Shown here: positions 45,350 to 57,005 of the stretch, one piece after another
How positions within the stretch are numbered: the stretch's first letter is position 1
Layout: every line of letters begins with the position of its first letter
Source: Emydura subglobosa
Taxonomy: Eukaryota > Chordata > Testudines > Chelidae
Assembly: GCA_007922225.1 (NCBI GenBank)
Contig: ML679941.1
Coordinates: forward strand, 58,615,849-58,679,848
DNA length: 64,000 bases
Direction of reading: 5' to 3'
Notes under the pieces: generated by a model
Database searches by the model: none
The model's input: only the letters and a program-made list of their open reading frames with translations
What the model was told of the DNA's origin: nothing
Position numbers and translations under genes: made by a program

Positions 45350-45398
45350 GGCTAGATCATCGGGCACAATGGGTAGTTATCAACGGCTCGATACCTAG

Positions 45399-46199
45399 TT
45401 GGTAGCTGGTATGAAGTGGAATGCCCCAGGGTTGGTCCTGGGGCCAGTTTTGTTCTGCATCTTCATTAATGATCTGGATGATAGGGTGGATTGCACCCTC
45501 AGCAAGTTTGTGGATGGCACTAAGCTGGGGGGAGTGGTAAATACGCTGGAGAGTAGGGATAGGATTCAGAGTGACCTACACAAATTTGAGGATTGAGCCA
45601 AAAGAAATCTGATGAGGTTCAACAAGGACAAGTGCAGAGTTCTGCATTTAAGACGGAAGAATCCTATGCACTGCTACAAAATGGGGACTGACTGCCTAAG
45701 CAGCTGTTCTGCAGAAAAGGACCTGGGGGTTACAGTGGATAAGAAGCTGAATATGAGTCAGCAGTGTGCTCTTGTTGCCAAGAAGGCTAACGGCATATTG
45801 GGCTGCATTAGTAAGAGCATTGCCAGCAGATCGAGGGAAGTGATTATTCCTCTATTCAGCATTGGTGAGGCCACATCTGGAGTATTGTGTCCAGTTTTGG
45901 GCCCCCACTATAGAAAGGATGTGGACAAATTGGAGAGAGTCCAGAGGAGGGCAATGAAAATGATTAGGGGACTGGGGCACATGATTTATGAGGAGAGGCT
46001 GAGGGAACTGGGCTTATTTAGTCTGCAGAAGAGAAGAGTGAGGGGGGATTTGATAGCAGCCTTCAACTACCTGAACGGGGGTTCCAAAGAGGATGGAGCT
46101 AGGCTGTTTTCAGTGGTGGCAGATGACAGAACAAGGAGCAATGGTCTCAAGTTGCAGTGGGGAGCTCTATGTCGGATATTAAGAAAACTTTTTCACTAG
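45399..46199 (+). pseudogene. CR1 ORF2 distal palm and C-terminus, FADD changed to FVDG
   Basis: The palm distal part reads [19 protein letters not shown], then VDGTKLGGVVNTL at about 45507-45545: the catalytic FADD is FVDG, so the metal-binding Asp pair is damaged. After a TGA at 45594-45596 the C-terminus continues at 45612 ([67 protein letters not shown]). It stays open to 46199, with one frame disturbance near 45858 relative to the other copy. Confidence 0.9.
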
Positions 46200-46597
46200 G
46201 AGAGTGGTGAAGCACTGGACTGAGTTACCTAAGGAGGTGGTGGAATCTCCATCATTAGAGGTTTTAAAGCCTGGCTTAACAAAGCCCTGATTGGGATGAT
46301 TTAGTTGGGGTTGGTCCTGCTTTAAGCAGGGATTTGGATTAGATGACCTCCTGAGGTACCTTCCAACCCTTATCTTTTATGATTCTATGAATCGATACCC
46401 TTGGAAACTAAGGTTCTCTGCTTACCTGTTTGCTTCCTTAATCTGTCTAACCAGTGGGCCTCAACCCAATCTGAATGGTGAAGGGTAACTGGGTAACTCA
46501 TTCTTCATAGCCATTAATTCCTTGGCCTCCACAGTGACTGCCAACACCCGCAAGCTGTTAGGATCAACAGTATTCACTAATGGAGTAGGAAGAATAA

Positions 46598-46708
46598 TTC
46601 CTTGCACTGTAGGAATTACTGGGTGAAGTTCTACAGCCTGTGTTATGCAGGAGGTCAGATCAGATGATCATAATGGTCCCTTCTGACTTTATTATTTTCA
46701 AATCTATG
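46598..46708 (+). mobile_element. CR1 3' tail, second subfamily
   Basis: gaagttctacagcctgtgtt, atgcaggaggtcagatcagatgatcataatggtcccttctgac, ending aaatctatgaa. It is the plus-strand equivalent of the tail in 14715-15456. No coding part. Confidence 0.85.
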
Positions 46709-48304
46709 AACAATGATGCCAAAGTGTCAAAAAATTCACGGTGGTGGTTCCTCCCATTGGCAGAGATTGAGGGGAGGACATGAGGAGGCATTGTTCCCCC
46801 CAAACTGGATACATCACAGAGGTAACATGTGGAGGTGGGGAAGCAGATTTCTCCCTTCTGTTTGGCCCTGTTTCATCACCGTAGAGGAACGTTCTGGCAG
46901 TGGGAGGGGTGAGCGGTGATGCCAGATGCTCTGTGCATCCAGAGCTGGATTGACTACGTAAGAGGAGGGCAGGAGAGCAGCTCCTGGCCTTCATAGCACA
47001 GCCTAGGGCTGACTTGAATTAAAGATGGTTCTTGCAATTTTATATACACAACTAGCCTGAGGATCCAGTCCAGGTTATGGCTAATTATATATGTGAGTCT
47101 GGATATCACCTGTGAGAAGGTTTGCAGCGATCCTACCAGAAGCATTGTCCTCATGGATGATGATGATGTCTCCCAAGATGGTGAGCCTTGTGAAATACAT
47201 CACCATGTCAGGTAGTGTCTCTGGCAGTTCCTCTGGTCCCTGGTGAATTATGGGTTAGCAGGACACCCAGGTTTGTCTTTTCTCTGGATTCATAGATTAA
47301 GTGGAGACAAAGGATGTTGTTTTGAGTCTTTCCAGGGTTTCTTGAACCTTACTCTGAAGCATCTAATACTGGCCATTCTGCATATTGGCTTAGAAGGATC
47401 ACTAGCTCAAATTATTTTCAAGGAGTTTATCAGCTTTTTATAAAATGTCCCCTGTCGCTCAAACTGACATACGAAAAATTAAGAGTAAATTGTAAATGTG
47501 ATAGTTTGGGGGCATTTATTTCATAATTCATAGAAGCCACTCAATCTACCTGACATTTTTTTTTGACAGAAGTGTCATTTAAGACTGGACAGGACAAAGC
47601 TTGTGATCTAACAGACTTTTCGTATCACTAATGAATTTCCATGATTCTGGAAAGGCATATTTAGACTTCTATTAATATATTTTCTAGAAATAATGGCAGG
47701 CATAGGAAAATCCTAACAAATCTCTTGATAGACAAACAACACAAAAGAGGTAAATATAAAAATCACAGTCTACTGAAGAGAAAGCATGTTTGCTACTGTA
47801 AATATATTCTGCTGAAAGTGCTGTCTAGTCCACAACAGATTTCTGAAAAGCCAGGAATTGATAGTAATTACTGAAACAAATATAAAGGCAAGAGTCAGCT
47901 GATGTTCCTACACAAACCAGGCCAACCATTTGCTACCTTATCAACCAAAATGTATTACAATTAAAGCCCTGTCCACACTGGGAACAGAACCATGCTAGTT
48001 TCAACTGTGTTTAAACACACTGGGACAGATCTTCAACTGGTGCAAATTGTGTTTCAATGAAGCTATGCTAATTGACATCAGCTGAGCATCTAGTTCAAGA
48101 ATTGTTGCTGTTATTCTACCTGACCTTTGTTTGAGAACCATCTAGGTGCTGTGTTATAAATCCACAGATTACCCAGACTGCATGTACGTTAGATAATATT
48201 TGTACATGTTTCATGGCATAATCACCACTACAGACAAGGCTGAGGTGTTTTCAACTCTTGGTCATGAAAGCCTGCACAGAGCATTGGGACCTGGCAGATT
48301 CTTA
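46709..48304. other. Unassigned, with DNA-element and palindrome pieces
   Basis: 47966-48010 starts aaagccctgtccacactggg, a DNA-transposon-type end without a partner. 48023-48095 (gacagatcttcaactggtgc, then gaagctatgctaattgac, then cagctgagcatct) is a short palindromic repeat. The rest, including the GC-richer 46730-46980 part, shows no gene. Confidence 0.45.
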
Positions 48305-48563
48305 GGCTATGGCTATGTCTACACTGATGGCAGCAAAGTTGCCGCCGTCAGATTGACTTATCTGGATTGACTGAGCGGTCAGTGTAGATCCACTCAATTG
48401 ATCAGAAAGTTGACGTTAGTAAACCATCTCCTCAAGTGGCGCAGTGCAGTGAAGACACCGCGCAGAACAGAAGTAAAGCAGTCGACGGGAGTTACACTCT
48501 GCGTAGCTTGTGTAACTCCCGTCGACTGCCGCCGAATCGCCAGGTAAGTGTAGACCGGGCCTT
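48305..48563. mobile_element. Palindromic DNA element, family D2, copy 2
   Basis: It matches 40034-40302 across the interior. A perfect 19-bp hairpin stem pairs 48479-48497 with 48510-48528 (cagtcgacgggagttacac and its complement) around a 12-base loop. Ends are tatggctatgtctacactga and taagtgtagaccgggcctta. No coding sequence. Confidence 0.85.
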
Positions 48564-49791
48564 AGTTATTGGGGTATCCATTGGATCAATGCACTTCTTT
48601 TAAAAGGCTCACCATGCAAAAAATGAAACAGGAGGAGTGGATCTTATGGATTTTCCAGGCTAGATTTTCCCAGCTGGAAAGTGTCCTGCCAAGTTAGATC
48701 CTGACAGAAAAATCACATTTTGTACTGTAGTCAATATTTTGGGATTGAAGGAGATTCATGTAGACTATCTAAATTTCTCCACCAACCTAGTATTTTGTAC
48801 TCAATATTATTATTTTCTTCTATGTGCCTAACTCCCTTTTGTACAGAATTGCACTTACAGCCTCTAACTCTACCTGTCAAAGTCTGGGCGATGCGTTACT
48901 CATCATCTGTAGAAAGACGTCTCCTAAATTTCCTTCATGCTTTGTACTTTGGTAGTTTCAGTTCAAGCACTCTTGTTTTTTCAATCACATTTCCAGCATC
49001 CATCTCCTCTGTAGCCTTCAGAATTATTACACATAGTTCATATAACTTTTTAGGATTGAATGCTTTATTTCTTTTTTTTTTTTTAAGTCAATGGGAGTTT
49101 TGGATGGACAGTAATTCAGGCATCAGAACTTTAATTTCTTTCTTTTAATGAACACAGACCTAATTTTCCCAACCTCCCCATATATCGAGGCCCTAGATGC
49201 TTGTTAGCATTTTACTTGCTCTCTTCTTCATCTTTTTCAGTTTCTCAAAATCCTTCCCATAACATGGTGATCAAATATATGAGACTGAAGCCATTGAGTA
49301 TGATCTGTCAAAGCAAGAACACAATAATACAGGACATTCTCTAAAGAAAAAAAATGCAGAACCAGTTCCTCAGCTGATGCAAATCAGCAGAGTTCCACTG
49401 ATGTTTTTGAATGTGTGTTTACACAAGCAGAGGATCTGGCCCATTGTGAAGCACACAGTTACAACACTCTTCAGTGTTTATTTTTGCGTTTTAGATATTA
49501 CTTTGAAGTGGGATTCCCCAGTCTGGGGTGTCCATATAAGATTCCAGTGATATATTCTTGGTCAAAGACTTGCAGTGGGTAATGGACTGAACACTGGAGC
49601 TAATATTCATACTGTTCTTTTTTACTGCATTTTCAGAACACAAATTAAGAAGCATGACAAAATTACTATAGGTGCAGTAAAGTTAATGCACAGATGGAGG
49701 ATAATGGTGATCTTACACAGGGATTGATCTCACAATGAATGCCTCAGGAAAAGAGCCTCTATTGATAGTTATATCACAATAAAATCAAGGG
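48564..49791. other. Unassigned sequence
   Basis: A 142-codon plus frame at 48720-49148 has no recognisable domain and crosses a T-run, so it is taken as chance. 49357-49445 (cagttcctcagctgatgcaa ... cagaggatctggccc) is another short palindromic repeat. Confidence 0.4.
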
Positions 49792-49862
49792 ATGAAATCC
49801 TGGCCTCAGTGAAGTCAATGGGAGTTTTACCACTGAAGTCAATGGATCCAGGATTTCACCCT
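49792..49862. mobile_element. 71-bp palindromic MITE-like unit
   Basis: gatgaaatcctgg at the left is the complement of ccaggatttcacc at the right, and gtcaatgggagtttta is at the centre, so the whole unit can fold on itself. Similar units are 39063-39130 and, more loosely, 32932-32985. Confidence 0.7.
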
Positions 49863-49944
49863 TAGATTCTGTGAGTTTGACATTGCAGTGGTGAATTCAG
49901 TACTATTCTGAATAGTAGAACCAAAAGTTAAGGAACCCTGGTCT

Positions 49945-50045
49945 AATAATTAAAGCTAGGAGTATGAGGCAGGAAAGCTGGGTTCTGTTCCTGGATCTGA
50001 TCCAGATTCATTGGGTGAACTTGGGCAAATCCCTTACATCAGTGT
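49945..50045 (+). mobile_element. MIR-type SINE, partial
   Basis: attaaagctaggagtatgag, ctgggttctgttcctggatctg, ttgggtgaacttgggcaaatccctt. This is the MIR tRNA-like to core region, broken off after the core (gggcaaatccctt) by unrelated sequence. Confidence 0.55.
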
Positions 50046-52235
50046 TTTCAAAAGCTGGTCTGAGAGAAAGTAAATGGAGAAATGAAGGGCGCAAGTAGCA
50101 GGTGTTCGTCTAACTGGCTGAGAGTTGGGGGACTGCCCTTTTGAGAATGTGAAGGAGGGTACCCGGGGGCAAGTTCCTGAAGAAGATAATCTGCTTGTTG
50201 GGGCTGTGTGACTGGTGCAGGAGGAAGGAAAAGAGCATGGCTAGAAAGTTGGATGTGGGAGGAGGGGACATGCTTTCCTCCTCAACAAATTCTAATTCTT
50301 TGCCCATTCCTAGCTACACAACCCTGCTATATATGCACTTCCCCTCCATTGCTGGTGACAGGCATACAGACATAAGAGTAGGGCTTATTTTGCAATGTTC
50401 CCATAAGTAAGATCAGAACCAGGATCCAGAGCTGTACAGTTGATGCAAGGTAATTTTGGTTCCTGAATAAGCAGTGTAATTTTTTGCTAAATAGAGAAAA
50501 ACTGTATAGCAAAAGCCATTTCCCAGTCACCTTTAATGTTCCAATACTAAGACTGGAAGTGCAGAAAAATCCCTATATTGTAGAGAGAGTCGTAATAAAA
50601 TCATATTCCTGACCAGATCACAATGAGAGGAGATGAAGGGCAATTTCATGGTCTTGAATTATGTGGGCTTTCTGGGACAAGGAAGCCATTTGTTGAAATG
50701 ATTAGTTATTATACTGTGAGTGGAGGAAAAATCTGAAGAAAAGAATTAAAGATTGAATGGAAATCTAGCTATTTCTAATTTACTAACTAAGATGAATTTT
50801 GAAGAGATGTTTCATCCCGGTAGCAAGAACTAAACTACAGACAGGATGACAGATGGATACTGGGCTGAATACCAGGCTGTAAATGTAAATCATTTAAATA
50901 GCTCTGCTAATGTCAGATTGCCGTGACGGCACCCGTGTAGAAACACTGGCTTTCAAACTCTGCTTATTGATTAGTTTGCATTAAAACATAATTTGATAGA
51001 ATGCCCTCTCTCTGCAGTTGGTCAGCGTGTAATCTCTCTAGCAAGACTGCCATTCTTTCAGACAAATACCATACTCCGATTATTATTCAAATCATGTGCA
51101 TGCTTTTCTTTCCCAAGGAATCAGTTAAACTGTCATTATTACTATGATATTCTCTCAGGGTACCCAGGACAGTGAGTTACCCCCCAACCTCCCAGCCTCC
51201 AGTTAGGGAGAGCCTGTCTGGTGCTTAACTGGGTGTCAGCTCCCTGACACCAGCAGCCTGTTAGCCACCTAAGCAATCTCCTTTGCCTTGCAGGTTAACA
51301 ATCGTACCTTAGCTCCCACGCCCCACTGAAAGCATCCCCTTGTAGTATCCAGCCCCTGCCGCTGGACACTCACAGAAACGTCCTCGTCACTGTCCCCAAG
51401 GGAATAATGTAGACACAGCTTAACCATTCCAGCTCAGGATCAGGTCCTTGATAACAATCACAGCACTGAGATATAGTTATGGTGAAAACAATTATAAGTT
51501 TCTTATCAAAGATAGAGCTTTAAGAGATAGCAAGGAAGGGGAATGGAAACGGAAGTGGTTAAGTATAAAACAAGAAGTAATGACATACTTCTTAGAGTGT
51601 AAGCTTAACTTTAACAGGCTAAGCCTCTTGTCTAAAGCAGTGTCTCATCTAAAGCAACCTCCTGGCATCATTAACCAACATGGCTGGGATCCACCTTTCA
51701 CAAATGCAAAAAGCGCTGTCCTTTCTGCTTCCTCAGCAAAGGATAAACCAGGAGTTCTTTTTGCCTTCTACTTATAGCCCCAAAGTTCATTGTCTTTTGC
51801 CCCCCTAGACATAAGACAACCCTCTGTAGTTAAATCTGATGTCTTCCTATCCTCATTTATTCCATATGCAGAATTGGCTTATAATGCTTGATTTACATGT
51901 GACAGAGAGATACACATCTTATCTCCTTTCTGGAAGAAACCTGTTTGTCAGCTCTGTCGTAATAGAGACTTTTTAGGATCATATTTTCAGGATATATACA
52001 CATATCTCTTTAAATATCATCGTACAGACATCTAACAACGATTATGAGGATCAGTGTGACATAAGCTTTTACTGGACACGTCAGACATCCCTTTTTGGAT
52101 AAATACTATGAAACCAGCATGTTAGATGTAATAGGTTTGTCAGGACTGATAAGAATTGCTGTTCCAGAACAATGAACCCTTTTCCAGTTGGCACTGAGGA
52201 GTTTTTAAGGTCACAATTACCAAGAACAGAATTGA
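50046..52235. other. Unassigned sequence
   Basis: No gene was found. 51160-51790 is GC-richer and then purine-rich (aagagatagcaaggaagggg) and may be part of a dispersed LTR-type repeat, but nothing in it proves this. The rest is ordinary AT-rich DNA. Confidence 0.4.
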
Positions 52236-52550
52236 CTTAGGGTACATCTACTCAGAAAAAAGCCACATAGCAGCAAGTCTCAGAACACAGCTCAGCTGAC
52301 TCAGGCTGGTGGTATGGGGCTAAAATTAGCAGTGTATATGCTCTGGCTGGAGCCTGGGCTCCACAACTTCCCCCAGTTTCATAGCACAGGCTCCAGTCTG
52401 AGCCCAAACATCTACATTGCTATTTTTAGCCCTGCAGCACAAGTCCTGTGAGTCTAAGTCACTTGACCCAGGCTCTGAAACTTGCTGCCATTGGTTGTTT
52501 TGGGGGGGGAGGGGGGAGGTTTGGGTTGGCACTGTGTAGATGTACTCTTA
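52236..52550. mobile_element. DNA element with TTA target site, Harbinger-like
   Basis: The terminal inverted repeats GGGTACATCTACTCAG and, read inward from the right, GAGTACATCTACACAG are bounded by TTA on both sides. The interior has ctcagctgactcaggctg and the gagcccaaacatctacattg phrase shared with 28640-28700. A 3-bp TTA/TAA duplication is typical of PIF/Harbinger elements. No transposase. Confidence 0.75.
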
Positions 52551-52869
52551 GGGAGACTAGAACTCCTAGACTTGCATCCCTAACTCTAGATCCAGCTGCT
52601 CTGGCCTTGCCTCCCGGAGCCCTTTCTCAGCCCAGCCTTACCTAAAAGTCCCAAGGACTTGTTTTCAGCACTGGATCTTCTCCTGAAGAGATCCATTGAC
52701 ATGGCTTCCTATCACCACTTGAGCAGTTTGGGAGGCCGGCACCAAATCGGTCTTCCTGTCCCTTCCACTGTAGGATGGGACGATGGACCTGGCAACAGCA
52801 ATTCATTTCTTTCATATAAGAAGGTCTGGCAACCAGTTTTTTAAATATCTATCTTAGGTACTTAAATGG

Positions 52870-53090
52870 CTCCCATTACTGTAGTATCTGAGCACCTCAT
52901 GATCCTTATATGTATTCATCCTCACAAACACCCTTGTGAGGTAGGGAAATACTGTAATCCTCAGTACACTGATGGGGAACTGAGGCACAGAGAGACTAAG
53001 TGACTTGCCCAAGGCCACACAAGATATCTGTGGCAGAGCAGGGATTGAATCTCAGGCTGTCATCCCAACCACTGGGCCATCCTTCCTCTT
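52870..53090 (-). mobile_element. MIR-like SINE, minus strand
   Basis: cacaaacacccttgtgaggt, gatggggaactgaggcacag, agactaagtgacttgcccaa, ggccacacaag, gcagagcagggattgaatc, ccaaccactgggcc. This is the standard MIR core and tRNA-like part in reverse. Confidence 0.85.
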
Positions 53091-54587
53091 TGAAAGGGAT
53101 AGCTCCTTGTCTCTCAAAAACAGAGGCATAACCACTGGGGAGTATGAGGGTAAGATAATTCATCCCTCATCCCACAAGACATGTGAGGATGCCCGTTGAT
53201 GATGTGGAGGGGAAGAAAGGGCCTGCCCTCCTCCACCTAAAATCTAGGGGAAAATGGATCTGCTGTCCTCCCCCAGGAAGCAGGATAAGGAGTCTCCTTC
53301 AAGAAGATGGAGGGGCTAGAGGAGTTTATTGTTGATGGTTTTTTTTTGCGAAGGAGGGCATAGAGGACCACTATATCTCTGGATAAACATTCACACTTCT
53401 TGATTTATTGAAACCCCAAGTCTTTGGAGGCCCTGAGTAAATACGGATAGTGACATTATAATAACCTGAAATTGAGCAGTGGGCCCCAGTTCTCTAGATT
53501 TTCTAGAGATTTGTCTCTGGAAAAAAACTCCCTAATGTTGGCAACTCTGCGGATGTTCACAGAGACAGATGAAGAGGTCTGACTAGCATGGCAATGCTCC
53601 TGTTTTTAAAAGATCAGAGAAAGATGATGCTGATGATGAGGGTATTATTTTAGGGAAATGATTCAGTACCTCTTTAGGATCATACACATTCCAGATGGAA
53701 AGGGCCTATTAGGTCATCTTGTCTATGCCCCTGCCAGTGCAGGATTATTGTGGCTGTTTGTATTTGAATTTGTGTCTTTTTTCCCCACATACTTTCTATG
53801 CAGCAGCATAAGAATGTTGACTGCACACTAGTCATTAATTTGAGCTTCTGACAATGAGTTGAGAATCAGTCATCAGGAAGGCTCACTAGCCGGTGATTTC
53901 TCTTTCAGGTACCTCTACATTTCCCTAATAGCAGAGGCTGACAGCTCCCAAAAGGGATAACAAGGTACAGTCCCCAGTCACTTACACAGAACTAAATTCT
54001 ATAAATATTCACTTACTGTCAAAAAAGAGGCTGGTTTGTAAAGTTTTAAAAATGTATCTTCATTTGATTCTGCTGTTAGCTAAACATCTCGTGATAAGTT
54101 GCTAGAACTTCAGAAAATAGCTACTTTTGGACATCTGGAAAAATATAAGCATATCTTTCATGGCTGGACCCAAGGGACTTTGGCCATATGTTAGTTATAA
54201 TATTTCTCACCTACCGTGCCAATTCAGCATTTCAGCAGTGCTTGCCTTAGCAGGCTATGACTGGAGCACAGCAGTGAAAGTGGTTTACCATAGTGCTAGC
54301 TGTGTGTAGTAGCTGCACAGAGCAGGAGACACACAGTATACAACTGATGCTGGCACTTAATACATTTAGATAAAGCAGTAATTGCAACAAAAATACAGAG
54401 ATCTATGCACCTATCATGCCCACCAGTAATTTCAAATGGCCTAGAAAGAGTACAAGTAGTTTAGAATTAAAAAAAGAAAAATACTGGTGTCAAATGTAGC
54501 TTTCCACTGTCACTTAGACTTATCCAGATTACTAAACAAACAGAGAGCAGATAGGAAATCTGTTTCTTACCTACAGATGTCCACATC
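53091..54587. other. Unassigned, one possible CR1 tail remnant
   Basis: 53676-53745 (ccagatggaaagggcctatt, aggtcatcttgtctatgcccctgccagtgcaggatt) looks like a worn reversed CR1 3' tail. The rest shows nothing. Confidence 0.45.
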
Positions 54588-55890
54588 TGGAATCATAGGA
54601 CTGGAAGGGACCTTGTAAGATAATCTCATCCAGTCCCCTGCACTTATGGCAGGACCAAGCATTATCAAGACCATCCCCGACAGGAGTTTGTCTAATCTGC
54701 TCTTAAAAATCTCCAGTGATGGAGATTCCACAACCTCCCTAGGCAATTTATTCTAGTGCTTAACTACCCTGACAGTTAGGAAGTTTTTCCTAATGTCCAA
54801 TCTAAACCACCCTTGCTGCAATTTAAATCCATGGCTTCTTGACCTGTCCTCAAAGGTTAAGGAGAACAATTTTTCTCCCTCCTCCTTGTAACAACCTTTT
54901 ATGTACTTGAACTGTTATCATGTCCCCCCTCAGTCTTCTCTTCTCCAGACTAAACAAACCCAGTTTTTTCAATCTTCCCTCATAAGCCATGTTTTCTAGA
55001 CCTTTAGTCATTATTGTTGCTCTTCTCTGGACTTTCTCCAATTTGTCTACGTCTTTCCTAAAATGTGGCACTCAGAACTGGACACAATACTCCAGTTGAG
55101 GCCTATTCAGAATGGAGTAGAGCAGAAGAATTACTTCTTGTCTCTTGCTTACGACACTCCTACTAATACATCCCAGAATGATATTTGCTTTTTGCAACTG
55201 TGTTACACTGTTGACTGATAATTAGCTTGTGATCCACTATGACTCCTAGATATCTTTTTGCTGTACTCTTTTCTAGAGAGTCATTTCCCATTTTGTATGT
55301 ACGCAACTGATTGTTCCTTCCTAAGTGGAGTACTTTGCATTTGTCCCTATTGAATTTCATCCTATTTACTTCACGCCATTTCTCCAATTTGTCCAGATCA
55401 TTTTGAATTTTAATCCTATCTCCAAAGCACTTGCAAACCCTCCCATCTTGGTATCGTCTGCAAACTTTATAATTGTACTCTCTATGCCATTATCTAAATC
55501 ATTGATGAAGATATTGAACAGAACCAGACCCAGAATTGATTCTGGTGGGACCCCACTCGATATGCCTGTCCAGCTTGACTCTGAACCACTGATGATTACT
55601 CTCTGGGAATGGCTTTTCAACCAGTTATGCACCCACGTTATAGTATCTCCATCTAGGCTGTATTTCCCTAATTTGTTTATGAGAAGGTTATGAGAGACAG
55701 TATCAAAAGCATTATTAAAGTCAAGATATATCACATCTACCACTTCCCCCTATCCACAAGGCATCCTGGTTATTCTGTCAAAGAAAGTTATCAGGTTGGT
55801 TTGATAGGATTTGTTCTTGACAAATCCATGCTGACTGTAACTTATCACCTTATTATCTTCTAGGCGTTTGCAAATTGATTGCTTAATTAT
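54588..55890 (-). mobile_element. CR1 LINE with RT, minus strand
   Basis: It starts at tggaatcataggactggaagg (reversed tail). Along the minus strand it contains the C-terminus (54850-55071, 55163-55387) and the RT palm (55366-55743). It ends near 55890, within the RT region upstream of the palm (QHGF-type remnant at about 55815-55840). The 5' half is absent. Confidence 0.92.
55366..55743 (-). pseudogene. CR1 RT palm with FADD motif
   Basis: 125 codons with [37 protein letters not shown], then [18 protein letters not shown] (the usual GVPQGS is altered), INDLDNGIESTIIKF and FADDTKMGG. Both catalytic Asp sites are kept. The frame closes at 55366 and resumes shifted at 55387 (REVNRMKFNRDKCKVLHLG), so a frameshift separates palm and thumb. 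Confidence 0.9.
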
Positions 55891-56774
55891 TTGTACAAAT
55901 GTACTAAGCCTTAATCCTCATTCATATGACTATTAGTAAATATATTTATATTTGGCAATTTTGTGGAGCCTGAAAGTATAATAATGATTCCCATAGTGAA
56001 ATATTATGATAATGGTATGGTAATAGTATTTTGTTTTTGGAATTCATAGTTAATGCAATACAAAAAGATTTCTGTATGAAAAAACCTTAATGATCATCAT
56101 AAAAGACATGATCATGCTAATGTGATCCTGACATATAATCCAGAGTCCTTTCACATAGACTTTATTTTAAAAAAATGAACTCATTATAATAATACTTAGT
56201 TATAGGCAGATTAATTTGCCAGTATCCATTTATTGATTATAATTTTTAGACTACAATCTGAAAAAAATTCTTAGTGATACCTTTATTATTCATTATTTAA
56301 ACAAACAAAAAAGAAAAAACAAGAATATAAAGTGCATCAGTGCAGAACACTTACAATATTTCAGTACAGGATACATCAAATATTCACTAGGGCTGTATTT
56401 AGACCAGCATTTTCCTTCTAATTTTCCACCACTGCACTACCACTAGATGCAGTTTTACTGAGAGTACCAATGCATATTTATCCATCATTTCATCTAACCT
56501 AGCTCAAAGCAGACTTAGACAGGAGAGTGGTTAAAATGCTCGCAGCCACCTGTGGCTAAATTACACTAGAACTCCCACTATTGCACCAATGGTGGGGTTC
56601 AACGGTGGGAAGCTTGAAGAAAATGCTATTGTTATCCAGGGCTAACTGTGTGTCTTAATTTACGTAGGGGGACACTGTCAGATTAAAAATCAAAGGGCCA
56701 GAGCCTGCATCTTTTACTCACAACAACCCTTACCCAAGTCAGTCTGAGAGCGTGACTGGTACATGGTACTTGGT
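55891..56774. other. Unassigned AT-rich sequence
   Basis: No feature identified. Confidence 0.45.
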
Positions 56775-57005
56775 TAGGGCAATAGCTTAGGACTTGGAAA
56801 ATGTGGGTTTAGTTTTCATCTCTACCAGACTTCTTCTGTGATCTTGGGCAAGTCACTTGGGTGCCTGAATACCTTTAAGGATCTGGAACTTGGTCTCTAT
56901 GTACCTCAGTTCCTCATCTGTAAAATGAGGAAAAGAGTATTTCTTTATCTCACAGGGGTGTTGAGAAGAAATACATTAAAGATACCATGGTAATAAAGGT
57001 TTATA
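56775..57005 (+). mobile_element. MIR SINE interrupted by a 30-bp insert
   Basis: The MIR reads gggcaatagcttaggacttg, tgtgatcttgggcaagtcac, tgtacctcagttcctcatct, gtaaaatgaggaaaag, ctcacaggggtgttgagaag. Between the core and the cctcag motif lies ggtgcctgaatacctttaag-gatctgga (about 56861-56887), bracketed by acttgg at 56855-56860 and 56888-56893. Confidence 0.85.

Larger units (their letters stand above)
44272..46395 (+). mobile_element. CR1 LINE with RT, split by a hAT MITE
   Basis: Homologous over its whole length to 19862-21822, starting at the same point (cagcttggcttaacagag). It ends tatgattctatga at about 46390. A 135-bp MITE sits at 45215-45349. ORF segments are 44666-45196 (pre-palm and palm), 45399-45596 (distal palm) and 45612-46199 (C-terminus). 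Unlike its relative it keeps GLVLGPVLFCIFINDL, the residues deleted in the other copy. Confidence 0.95.

Noticed and set aside
48720..49148. 142-codon plus-strand frame
   Set aside because: It crosses a T-run coding for poly-Phe and has no recognisable family features.
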